A stretch of 26,605 nucleotides of DNA from a virus. How positions within the stretch are numbered: the stretch's first letter is position 1; every line of letters begins with the position of its first letter. Under the pieces are notes generated by a model. The model had not been told where the DNA came from. It made no database searches and saw nothing but the letters and a program-made list of their open reading frames with translations. The DNA lies in IMG/VR virus record IMGVR_UViG_3300046011_002778, positions 1 through 26,605 of that record, one strand, 5' to 3'. Of this stretch, positions 1 through 6,884 are shown in pieces. The position numbers and the translations under genes are program-made.

Positions 1-158
1 AAACCAGTAATTGCACCAGATTGTTGTGTTCTTACGAATTTAAGGGGTGCCAAATGTTCTGCTAAAAGTTTTGAGAGCTTCAGTTCATTTGAAGAACCTT
101 TACTTTTGGAATTTATTCGCTTCTTCTTTATAGGTATTGTTATAGTTTCTGTTTGCAT
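1..158 (-). CDS. Probable PD-(D/E)xK-type nuclease or resolvase, N-terminal part only
   Basis: An open frame starts with ATG at 158-156 and runs leftward off the window edge, giving 52 residues. After a short Lys-rich start (residues 11-20), the segment KGSSNELKLSKLL is followed by FVRTQQSGAITG. This arrangement (basic residue, glutamate in a first helix, then an R-T-x-x-S-G-A turn) resembles the start of phage restriction-endonuclease-fold proteins as I recall them. The catalytic Asp and Glu-x-Lys would lie outside the window and cannot be checked. The start codon follows the stop codon of the upstream gene by one base (TAA-T-ATG), so the two are probably translationally coupled in the leftward recombination operon. 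That context fits a DNA-processing enzyme. The nuclease call is an inference; the coding call is firmer. Confidence 0.45.
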   Translation of the reverse strand, partial: MQTETITIPIKKKRINSKSKGSSNELKLSKLLAEHLAPLKFVRTQQSGAITG

Positions 159-159
159 A

Positions 160-756
160 TTAGTCCGCTAATCGATAGTTTTGTTCAAAATGAGTCTTAT
201 CAAGTTGGATTAGAGTTGAAGCATCATCGGTTGGATAGCCGAGATAGTCACCGAACTTTACGTGAATGGTATGTCCATGTTCATCTTGCAGTCTAAGAGG
301 TTCATGTTCGTTATATTGAAATGCTAAGATTTGCCCTTTTGAACGATATGATGTATAGCCTTCTGCATCTGGTTTGCTATCGCTTTTTTCGATTTCGTAT
401 TCAACTTCAAACTCGTGTTTTGGAACAACTTTCATTGCATTTGGATTTTCGCTATCACGAACAACTAAGTCACCTTCTTTTGTCACAATGTTCTTTGACG
501 GAACACCAGGAAAGTTTTGATGGATTTCTTCTCCAACATTTGCTTCCTTAGCTTGTAAAGTTTCATTCTTTACATAAGGTTGAAGACTGCCATTACCATC
601 AGCTTCTTTGAACATATCTTGAAGATGGTCTTTCATGCTTTTATGTTCATCTTTAGGTGCATCCTCTTTATCCCCACCTTCTTGCTGTTGTTCTTGTTCG
701 CCTTCTTCAGTTAGTGATTGACGGCGAAGTTCTAATAGTTCTTGTAATATGCTCAT
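160..756 (-). CDS. Acidic 198-aa phage protein of unknown function (PGDYG-like C-terminus)
   Basis: The frame is open from an ATG at 837, but the ATG at 756 is the better start. It gives MSILQELLELRR, follows AGGA about nine bases upstream, and avoids overlap with the end of the gp46-like gene at 794. Residues 17-50 are rich in Glu, Gln, Asp and Lys and probably disordered. Residues 115-198 look folded, ending in a GDYLGYP-x-DD segment followed by a FEQNYR tail. That resembles the PGDYG-type ending of small phage proteins (a G-D-Y/W-L motif, then a F-E-x-x-Y end), but the match is from memory. No catalytic motif or membrane segment is visible. It sits between the recombination ATPase and the probable nuclease in a leftward operon, so expression with them is likely. 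Function unknown. Confidence 0.75.
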   Translation of the reverse strand: MSILQELLELRRQSLTEEGEQEQQQEGGDKEDAPKDEHKSMKDHLQDMFKEADGNGSLQPYVKNETLQAKEANVGEEIHQNFPGVPSKNIVTKEGDLVVRDSENPNAMKVVPKHEFEVEYEIEKSDSKPDAEGYTSYRSKGQILAFQYNEHEPLRLQDEHGHTIHVKFGDYLGYPTDDASTLIQLDKTHFEQNYRLAD

Positions 757-793
757 GTAAAGTAATCCTGTACGTATTCGTGGAAAGTTATTA

Positions 794-2545
794 CTATTTA
801 CACTCTTCGCTTTGCAAACTAACGGTACTAAAGCCATTCTCCTTTATGACCAACATCTTTCTATCAAACTTATCTTCTACACCTTCACGATGCATAATGA
901 CCCAGGTTGATAGTTCATCTTCTTTTGTCTTTTGGTTTAGTAAAGCAACAACACTTTCAACCCCGGATGCACATAACGAAGCATCAATTTCATCGACAAA
1001 CAGTAAGTTATCTTTTGCATGTAAATGATGTAAGACATCTCTAAAAGCTAATGACATTGCAAGATTGACACGTTTCTTTTCGCCAGCGGATAAGTTACCA
1101 AAATCAAGTTCTCGTCCATACTGAGACACCATACAAGTCATATCATCTTTGAACTGTATGACATGTGGTAATCCTAATTGCTTAGCATAAGTATTCATTC
1201 TAAGATTTAGAAACGGGATAGTTCGACTGATAATGCGACGTCTTAAGAAGCTATTCTTATCAGTCAAAAGTTTCAAAAGAAACTGTTGGTGTTCAATGGT
1301 GCTTTTCAATTCATCTAGTTTCTCATAGCTAATAGAACTTTCATTTACTTCTGACTCCATTTGTTCATATGTTTCAAAGTATGGATTTTCTGCTAGTTCG
1401 AGTTCGCGTAATTGAACTTGTAAGGTATTCATGTTTGCTAATGTATCAAGTAACACTGGAAGATTATCATATGTCATACTTTCGTTGACTTCTTTCAATT
1501 CAGCTTGGATGTTAGTTAGCTTAGTCGTTTCTGTCGCTAGTTTTTCTTCATGCTCTTCTAAAGAAGCAACAAGAGCTAACAGCTTCTCTTCAATGTCATG
1601 TAGCTTAGAAGCTGCATCTGCCATGTTCTGTAAGCAATACGGACACTTGTCATCTTCCAAATGCTGTTGCTGTTTTAGGAGTGTTGCAATATCTTTATCA
1701 AGTCGTTCTTTAGCTCGTGTTAGCGATGCCTTAGTTGAAGAGGTTCGTTGTTGTTCTTCTGACAACTTTGTCTTACGTTCAAATAGTTCTCGTTCATTAG
1801 TAAAGTCAATGCCTTCTACTGAAGCTAATTGCTTGCGATAACTTATTAGCTTAGCTTCTTTCTGTTCTTCCCAACTAATGACCTTTTGTTCAAACTCTGC
1901 TAAACGTTTCTGCTTCAGCTTTGACGAAGTTTCTCGTTCTTTCAATAAGGCTTCTTCTACCTTTGCATCACTTTCACTAGTTTGAATAACCTTCTTCAGC
2001 TTTTGAGCTTTTTCGCTTAAGACTGTAATGTTGAATAGTTCTTCAATATGAGCTCGTTGCAAACTAACCGGTAAATCAAGGAATGGCGTAGTATTACCAG
2101 CAAAGACAATTACTCTAGTAAAAAGTTCATAACTTCTACCATAGATACGTTCTATCAATGCATCAGTTTCGTTAATACTATCTGGAGTAATATCAATTCC
2201 ATTTTCTTCTAAAGTTACACCGTGAGATTCACCTCGCTTACGTTTGATTTCATATATGTCAGAACCTTTAGAAAAAAGATACTCAACTTCCATCAAAGTA
2301 TTCTTTGCCGCATTAGTGATATTGATTAGTCGAGGTAAGGTGATATTATCAAAAGCTCGATTATAGACGGCATATACAATAGCATTTAGAATTGAAGTTT
2401 TACCAGCACCATTTCTAGTATTAGTATCTATGTTTTCTCCGTAAATGAAAGTAGAAGTAGAGTCTTCAAAATTGATTTCAGTCCATTGGTTACCAAATGA
2501 CATGAAGTTTCTAAAACGTAATCTTATTGCTTTTAATCTTTGCAT
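794..2545 (-). CDS. 46: Recombination endonuclease ATPase subunit, gp46/SbcC/Rad50-like
   Basis: SMC-like ATPase subunit of the phage Mre11-Rad50-type complex, which with the gp47-like partner resects DNA ends for recombination-dependent replication. In the 583 residues, a Walker A loop lies at about 36-51 (ending NGAGKTS). Coiled-coil segments run roughly 175-300 and 310-430. A CPYC zinc hook is at 301-304 between the two coils, the ABC signature LSAGEKKR at 485-492, and Walker B LLFVDEID at 514-521 with a D-loop Asp-Ala just after. A His at 552 (VIMHREG) is in the H-loop position. T4 gp46 is about 560 residues, so this looks complete. The usual Q-loop position (about 146-155, VIVFAGNTTPF) has no glutamine. 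The start codon lies four bases after the stop of the upstream gp47-like gene and has no clear ribosome site of its own, which suggests translational coupling. Confidence 0.96.
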   Translation of the reverse strand: MQRLKAIRLRFRNFMSFGNQWTEINFEDSTSTFIYGENIDTNTRNGAGKTSILNAIVYAVYNRAFDNITLPRLINITNAAKNTLMEVEYLFSKGSDIYEIKRKRGESHGVTLEENGIDITPDSINETDALIERIYGRSYELFTRVIVFAGNTTPFLDLPVSLQRAHIEELFNITVLSEKAQKLKKVIQTSESDAKVEEALLKERETSSKLKQKRLAEFEQKVISWEEQKEAKLISYRKQLASVEGIDFTNERELFERKTKLSEEQQRTSSTKASLTRAKERLDKDIATLLKQQQHLEDDKCPYCLQNMADAASKLHDIEEKLLALVASLEEHEEKLATETTKLTNIQAELKEVNESMTYDNLPVLLDTLANMNTLQVQLRELELAENPYFETYEQMESEVNESSISYEKLDELKSTIEHQQFLLKLLTDKNSFLRRRIISRTIPFLNLRMNTYAKQLGLPHVIQFKDDMTCMVSQYGRELDFGNLSAGEKKRVNLAMSLAFRDVLHHLHAKDNLLFVDEIDASLCASGVESVVALLNQKTKEDELSTWVIMHREGVEDKFDRKMLVIKENGFSTVSLQSEECK

Positions 2546-2549
2546 AATT

Positions 2550-3635
2550 CTATAATAGTTTGTAGATTGATACTAATGTGGTAGGGTTAATAGTTGATGT
2601 TGCTTGAACCCCAGTTTCAATAAGTTTCATAACAGTTTCATCTAAAGAACTTAAGTCTAATTCTTCAAGCTCAGCAATACTTTCTTCAAGAGCCGCTTGT
2701 TGTTCTTTGACATTTTCTTCAAGTATTAACTCACGTAAGTCGTATAACTCCATAAACTCTTGCTTTAGTGCTTGAGCTTCAGAGTAAGTTACTTCCACAT
2801 CTAATAAACATCTAACTCGTGCTTTATTCTTAGGTTTTACTAATTCATCAAGTAACGAGCTTAACTCAGTTTTTAGATAAGTTGGACCTGCTTCATAATC
2901 AATAAAAGATACTTCAGCTGTACTAACATTTAAGATACAACAACCTCGTTCATAATCGCCAGCATCTGCATATGAAGTGCCGAACGGATTACCTATGTAG
3001 ATAACATTATCAGTTGCTTGTCTTTTATGATAATGACCAGAGAAGATATGAGTTGGACCATCAAATAATTTATGATGATATCCATGTTCGGCTCTTGCAT
3101 TAGTACCAGTCAAATAAAAGTTTCTAAACTCAAAATGACCAAAGACATATTTAGATTTATTAACTTGTGGTGCAACTAATGGATATTCATCTTTGAAAAG
3201 ATAAGGCAATAATAACATATCATTAAGTTTAGCCGGAGCATCGATAATATGAACATTGTTCAATTCTTTGAAAGTTTCCGCTGAATGGATTTCTCGATTA
3301 TGTCTATGATATAAATCATGATTCCCTACTAACATTAATATTGGAATACCTAACGAGTTTAATCGTCTAAGAGCGTTAATTGAATAGTGTGCAGTCAAAC
3401 TATTGATTGCACCACGATGTTCAAACCAATCTCCAAGAAAGAAGATACAATCAACATCATTCTTTGCAACTTGTTTTATAAACCATTCAATATAAGTTGC
3501 ACAATCTATATTATGTTGAACTGAATTATGATGATTTCCCCAATGAATATCAGTAAACATTGCAATTTTACTGATTGATGAAATATGAATACCGTATTCT
3601 GTACAAATGTCAATGAAAGCAATATCATTACTCAT
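2550..3635 (-). CDS. 47: Recombination endonuclease nuclease subunit, gp47/SbcD/Mre11-like
   Basis: Metallophosphoesterase that supplies the nuclease activity of the gp46/47 complex. With the start at 3635 the protein has 361 residues (T4 gp47 is 339). All calcineurin-like metal motifs are present in order: TDIHWG (D29, H31), GDWFEHRG (D69), GNHDLY (N105, H106), FGHFEF (H167) and SGHYHKR (H201, H203). A Glu-rich helical C-terminus (about 295-345) probably binds the coils of the gp46-like partner. An upstream ATG at 3704 is possible, but it would extend the gene 77 bases into the sigma-factor gene. The 3635 ATG overlaps that gene by only eight bases and has GGAG about ten bases upstream. About 25 residues precede the first metal motif, more than in T4 gp47. 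Gene order 55-47-46 also follows T4. Confidence 0.96.
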   Translation of the reverse strand: MSNDIAFIDICTEYGIHISSISKIAMFTDIHWGNHHNSVQHNIDCATYIEWFIKQVAKNDVDCIFFLGDWFEHRGAINSLTAHYSINALRRLNSLGIPILMLVGNHDLYHRHNREIHSAETFKELNNVHIIDAPAKLNDMLLLPYLFKDEYPLVAPQVNKSKYVFGHFEFRNFYLTGTNARAEHGYHHKLFDGPTHIFSGHYHKRQATDNVIYIGNPFGTSYADAGDYERGCCILNVSTAEVSFIDYEAGPTYLKTELSSLLDELVKPKNKARVRCLLDVEVTYSEAQALKQEFMELYDLRELILEENVKEQQAALEESIAELEELDLSSLDETVMKLIETGVQATSTINPTTLVSIYKLL

Positions 3636-4191
3636 TATCAAAGAACTCCGCATGTTTTTCGCGATAACTATCGTGTTCTTTTTCCATATGTCCAAGCGAT
3701 GCATTTACTCCATTATCTAAAAGTAATGTATCTCGAATTTCGCGTTGTTTCTTTTCTTCTGCAATAACCATTAAGAAACTATGATAACAACATTGCGTAG
3801 TATAACTGAATGGATTACTAGATTTTTCAGGGTTGAATTTGAGACCGTTTTGAAGTAGATTGAGAACTGCATTGGAAATCATATCATCACGAATAGATGA
3901 TAGATGAGCATAATTCTTACTCATTGAATAACGAGTAGCAATCTTCAAAAACATTTCGGCGAGTTCGGGTGTTACTCGGCCGAGAGCTTTAGCACGGAGC
4001 ATTTCAGGCAATAAGACGGCATTGGTTACATAATGCCCTTCAGTAGAAGTTGCCTTTGGACGTTTGAATTTTGGAGGTTTAGGTGGTTTTTCTTTCTTTG
4101 TTTTTTGTTCTATCTGAGGTTCTAAAGCTGTTGGTTCTTCTAAAGGTGTATCGTTAGAATTAGGTTCAAAAATTAAAATTGATTTGGTCAT
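3628..4191 (-). CDS. 55: Late-transcription sigma factor, gp55-like
   Basis: Divergent sigma-70-family factor that would reprogram host RNA polymerase to recognise phage late promoters. Residues about 84-155 align by eye with the conserved region-2-like part of T4 gp55: a R-Y/F-x-x-S stretch, D-x-I-x-x-A helix, N-G-L-x-x-F-x-P, K-x-x-N-P-x-x-Y-x-T-Q-x-C-x-x-x-F, then a basic K-K-x-R-E stretch. The length of 187 is close to T4 gp55 (185). The N-terminal 50 residues are unlike T4, with a Lys/Pro-rich stretch at 29-48 that looks disordered. The C-terminus ends in the hydrophobic-acidic AEFFDNE. T4 gp55 ends in a similar kind of tail that binds the gp45 sliding clamp, so this may do the same (inference). 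It is the first gene of the leftward operon, with AGGGAG about ten bases before the start. Confidence 0.9.
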   Translation of the reverse strand: MTKSILIFEPNSNDTPLEEPTALEPQIEQKTKKEKPPKPPKFKRPKATSTEGHYVTNAVLLPEMLRAKALGRVTPELAEMFLKIATRYSMSKNYAHLSSIRDDMISNAVLNLLQNGLKFNPEKSSNPFSYTTQCCYHSFLMVIAEEKKQREIRDTLLLDNGVNASLGHMEKEHDSYREKHAEFFDNE

Positions 4192-4243
4192 TTGATTGGA
4201 ACTCCCTTGTAAGGTTAGTGCTGTTATAAATGACCACTAATCA

Positions 4244-4273
4244 ATTATATCACTATTTTGATATTTTGTGTAA
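4244..4273 (-). promoter_or_regulatory. Candidate host-type (sigma-70) promoter for the gp55-47-46 operon
   Basis: On the minus strand, 4249-4244 reads TATAAT, a perfect -10 box. An 18-base spacer separates it from TTACAC (4273-4268), a 4-of-6 match to TTGACA. The -10 box lies about 52 bases upstream of the gp55 start. This would allow early or middle expression by unmodified host polymerase. The -35 match is weak, and in an A+T-rich gap a chance match is possible. Confidence 0.4.
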
Positions 4274-4294
4274 TTTTTTCATTCTTTGTTGAAT

Positions 4295-4302
4295 GATAAA
4301 TA
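4295..4302 (+). promoter_or_regulatory. Candidate T4-type late promoter (GATAAATA)
   Basis: The octamer GATAAATA differs at one position from the T4 late consensus TATAAATA. It ends 34 bases upstream of the ATG at 4337. The same core ATAAATAGTT recurs before the 3059-aa gene. The presence of a gp55-like sigma factor in the window makes late-promoter function plausible. Confidence 0.55.
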
Positions 4303-4336
4303 GTTCTATACTCCAAAATAAGTGTGAATTAACAAT

Positions 4337-5068
4337 ATGTCATTACTAAACGAAACAGAAGAAGAATTCCTATTTGAAGCTTTGCCACCAATGCAGAATA
4401 AAAGAGTGGCGTTTATGATAGGCAGACTAAATCCGCCCACTCAAGGCCACTATAAAGTAATCAACAAAATGAAAGAGTTCATTCGTAAGAACCCTCATTT
4501 AGACATTGAAGCTAAACCTGTAGTTGTTGTGATTGCTGGCGAGAAGTCATCTTTAGATAAGAAGAAAAACCCCCTTACCGCTGATGAACGTATTACTTAT
4601 ATGCAAGCATCAGGTAAGGCTAACGGTGTAGAGTTCTTGACTTCTAAAAGTGCGTTCTTTGCACTTGGTGCTATTCGTGATGCAGGGTTCGAACCGATTG
4701 CAATTGGTGCGGGTTCTGACAGGGCTAAGGGTTATAAAGATATGTTAGACAAAGGCTTCAAGACTGAAGATGATAAGCCTATTGAACATATCATCATTCC
4801 AGGGCTTGATAGAACGGACGATGCGGTTGAGACCAAGAAAGCTGATAAGCAATCCGCTTTAGATAGAGCAATGGAAAAACTACATACGTCAGGGAACTTG
4901 AATGATGACGAGATAAGTGGTTCAGTTGCACGTCGAGCGGTAGAGCTTGGGTATGAAGACGAATTTGCAACTATTGTTGGTTTAGAACATAATAAGACAC
5001 TTGCACGATTAATGTTCAAGAAACTTCAAAAGTCATTTGGGTTTACTGACGATAACGAAGGGGAATAA
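4337..5068 (+). CDS. Nucleotidyltransferase (cytidylyltransferase/NMNAT-like fold) with possible capsid-targeting leader
   Basis: 243-residue enzyme of the HxGH nucleotidyltransferase superfamily, which transfers a nucleotidyl group from NTP to a substrate that cannot be told from sequence. Visible motifs are the nucleotide-binding G-R-L-N-P-P-T-Q-G-H at 29-38 (the first His of HxGH is Thr, as in some NMN adenylyltransferase-like families), NPLTADERITYM at 78-89, GAGSDR at 124-129, and the ISxSxxR-type ISGSVARRA at 193-201. All key elements are present, so it is probably active. The first 20 residues fall outside the fold and include L12-F13-E14 followed by Ala15, which fits the L/I-x-E site cut by T4-type prohead protease. 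It is the first gene of the rightward block, three bases before the tube-cap gene, behind a late-type promoter, and has no clear Shine-Dalgarno sequence. A virion role is therefore possible but unproven. Confidence 0.85.
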   Translation: MSLLNETEEEFLFEALPPMQNKRVAFMIGRLNPPTQGHYKVINKMKEFIRKNPHLDIEAKPVVVVIAGEKSSLDKKKNPLTADERITYMQASGKANGVEFLTSKSAFFALGAIRDAGFEPIAIGAGSDRAKGYKDMLDKGFKTEDDKPIEHIIIPGLDRTDDAVETKKADKQSALDRAMEKLHTSGNLNDDEISGSVARRAVELGYEDEFATIVGLEHNKTLARLMFKKLQKSFGFTDDNEGE

Positions 5069-5071
5069 GTT

Positions 5072-6505
5072 ATGACTTGGGATGCTTCTTTTCCACCAAT
5101 CTATCCGACTAGTCAAATCAATAGACCTAATGGTCAGGCATATACTATTGAACAAGCAAGGGCTTGGCATGCGGCAAATAACGGCACCGGTTCTACGTGG
5201 GATGCAATAAAAAGTGACCTGCCTTCATTACCGAGCATGTCTGACTTGACACAGCCTTTCGAAAAGCTTGGTGAAGTTGCAAGTCAAATCAAATGGGGTG
5301 CATCTAAAATGATGGACAACATCGGTGACTTCTTTTCAGGCGATTCTAATACTCCAGGGCATATGATTTCTGGTGCATTAGGAAGTAGCGATGCTTTAAA
5401 CAATATGATACCTCAATCGTTCAAATCATTGACTAACGGAAACTTTTCATCGGTAACTGAGAATGCTATCAAGGGAATTGGAGACTCACTCAATTTTGAT
5501 AGTTTGAAACCTGGTTTTGTGGATAAGATTATCGGTTCGACTGATGTGACTTCAGCCTTATTGAGTAGCGGAATTGCTTCAGACGCAGGTGGTCCTAAAC
5601 GTCAAGGAGTTGAGCTAAAGTCTATTACAAGTGGTGAGATTGTCTATTTCAATGTGACTCCAACTATTTCTGAAGAACGTGGTGCAATGTATGATGATGT
5701 GACACCTGCTCATCATCCTGGTTCGATGTTGAAGTATAATCATACTGCAGCGAGAGGTTGGTCTATTGGTTCAATCAAACTAATTTCACGAAACATTTCT
5801 GAAGCAACTGAAAACCAACGAGTGCTCAATGTATTACGAAGCTGGTTGATGCCATATTATGGTTATGGAACTGAAGCAGAGAATAGGAATATGTTAGGAG
5901 CACCACCTGACTTATTAGAACTGAATGCGTATGGCAGTAAGAACATTGGAAACATTTCAGTCGTTTTGACACAGCTAAACATTGATTGGCCTAATGATGT
6001 TGATTACTTACATACATCAGATGGTCAAGCATTTCCTGTTATTATGAACGTAAGCATATCATTGAAAGAAGCTTGGTCGCCACGAGAATATAGTGGATTT
6101 AGTTTAAGTGCTTACAAGAAAGGTGATATGAAAGGTGCTTATGATGGTTCGAGAGCAACTCCTTCAGCTGGAGAACCAACTGCTAAACCTGCAGAAACTC
6201 CAAAAGGAATTGATGCGGCACCAACACCAGCTAATTCTTCAGGTGTTACACCGACTTCACCAGCAGCTACAAATGCGTCGACTGCTAAGTCTGAAGCAAC
6301 GACATCACTCGGCTCTTGGGGTAAAGAACAATTAGAACAAAAAGCAAAAGCAATCATAGAAAAGAATAGTTCAACCTCGACTTTGAAAAAAGCAGTTAGC
6401 ACTTTAGGATTTTATGAAGGTAAAGATTTTGTAGACTCAGTCATAGACTCAGCAACAGCAGAAAAAACTATTCCTAAGGCTTTCAGTAGAGGTCAAAGTA
6501 ATTAA
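5072..6505 (+). CDS. Baseplate tail-tube cap/initiator-like protein (gp48/gp54-like)
   Basis: 477-residue structural protein, probably at the junction of baseplate hub and tail tube. Residues 170-355 carry the features I associate with T4 gp48/gp54-type proteins. These are a VYFNVTP strand, a region leading to RVLNVLRSWLMP, the APPDLLEL strand, NISVVLTQLNIDWPNDVDYL, then MNVSISLKEAWSPREY and a FSLSAY end. The N-terminal 165 residues are Ser/Gly-rich with a GxxxWDxI-like start. Residues 357-412 form a Pro/Ala/Thr/Ser-rich linker to a small helical C-terminus that T4 gp48 lacks, as far as I recall. A good ribosome site AAGGGG lies eight bases before the ATG. The stop overlaps the start of gp53 by one base (TAATG). 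Whether it matches gp48 or gp54 better cannot be settled by eye. Confidence 0.65.
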   Translation: MTWDASFPPIYPTSQINRPNGQAYTIEQARAWHAANNGTGSTWDAIKSDLPSLPSMSDLTQPFEKLGEVASQIKWGASKMMDNIGDFFSGDSNTPGHMISGALGSSDALNNMIPQSFKSLTNGNFSSVTENAIKGIGDSLNFDSLKPGFVDKIIGSTDVTSALLSSGIASDAGGPKRQGVELKSITSGEIVYFNVTPTISEERGAMYDDVTPAHHPGSMLKYNHTAARGWSIGSIKLISRNISEATENQRVLNVLRSWLMPYYGYGTEAENRNMLGAPPDLLELNAYGSKNIGNISVVLTQLNIDWPNDVDYLHTSDGQAFPVIMNVSISLKEAWSPREYSGFSLSAYKKGDMKGAYDGSRATPSAGEPTAKPAETPKGIDAAPTPANSSGVTPTSPAATNASTAKSEATTSLGSWGKEQLEQKAKAIIEKNSSTSTLKKAVSTLGFYEGKDFVDSVIDSATAEKTIPKAFSRGQSN

Positions 6506-6879
6506 TGACAACATCAAGTGTTCAACAAAAATTATCACGATTTGTTCAAGGTGGTCTAACTGAAGTCGGTCCTATTGGTTTAGAATGGTGGGGTCGTTTC
6601 AATTTCCCAGTGGATGAAGCAAGTGATGTTCTCTATACTATCAATGAAACGACTGCTGGAAGATTAGACAAAGTAGCTTATGGGTTCTACAATGACCCGG
6701 GGTTATGGTGGGTCATTGCTCAATACAACTACTTATTAGACCCGTATGAAGAAGCTTTCATCGGTCGTGTGCTAACGATACCATCAAACGAACGAGTTCA
6801 ACTCTTATTGACCCAAAAAGTTGGAGGAATAGATAGTGCTAGAAGTAGCGAAGCTATCCTCCCTCCATTAGTCCTATAA
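6505..6879 (+). CDS. 53: Baseplate wedge subunit gp53-like, LysM-like fold
   Basis: 124-residue wedge protein. The diagnostic stretch at about 51-98 reads R-L-D-K-V-A-Y-x-F-Y-x-D-P then L-W-W-V-I-A-x-Y-N, L-L-D-P, I-G-R-V-L-x-I-P. This is the LysM-like pattern typical of gp53 from T4-like phages, in which a Trp-Trp-x-Ile-Ala helix is followed by a G-x-x-L-x-I-P strand. T4 gp53 is about 196 residues, so this copy is a compact version without the C-terminal extension. The start overlaps the last base of the upstream stop codon, which points to translational coupling. It is expected to join wedge components in the baseplate together with gp25 and gp6. Confidence 0.9.
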   Translation: MTTSSVQQKLSRFVQGGLTEVGPIGLEWWGRFNFPVDEASDVLYTINETTAGRLDKVAYGFYNDPGLWWVIAQYNYLLDPYEEAFIGRVLTIPSNERVQLLLTQKVGGIDSARSSEAILPPLVL

Positions 6880-6884
6880 TACAT

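Larger units (their letters stand above)
4192..4336. promoter_or_regulatory. Divergent promoter region between leftward operon and late structural block
   Basis: A 145-base A+T-rich gap lies between the start of the gp55-like gene (leftward) and the start of the nucleotidyltransferase gene (rightward). It contains a host-type -10 candidate for the left operon and a late-type octamer for the right operon, listed separately. No open frame of note was seen in it. Confidence 0.7.

Noticed and set aside
757-837. Upstream start (837) for the 198-aa leftward protein
   Set aside because: It would overlap the end of the gp46-like gene by 44 bases. The internal ATG at 756 has an AGGA site and a more natural N-terminus.
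1431-1841. Forward 136-aa ORF opposite the gp46-like gene
   Set aside because: Antisense to a clearly identified gene; the Ser/Cys/Arg-rich product is typical of the reverse strand of a coiled-coil gene.
3636-3704. Upstream start (3704) for the gp47-like protein
   Set aside because: It extends 77 bases into the sigma-factor gene and adds residues with no family counterpart. The ATG at 3635 fits better.
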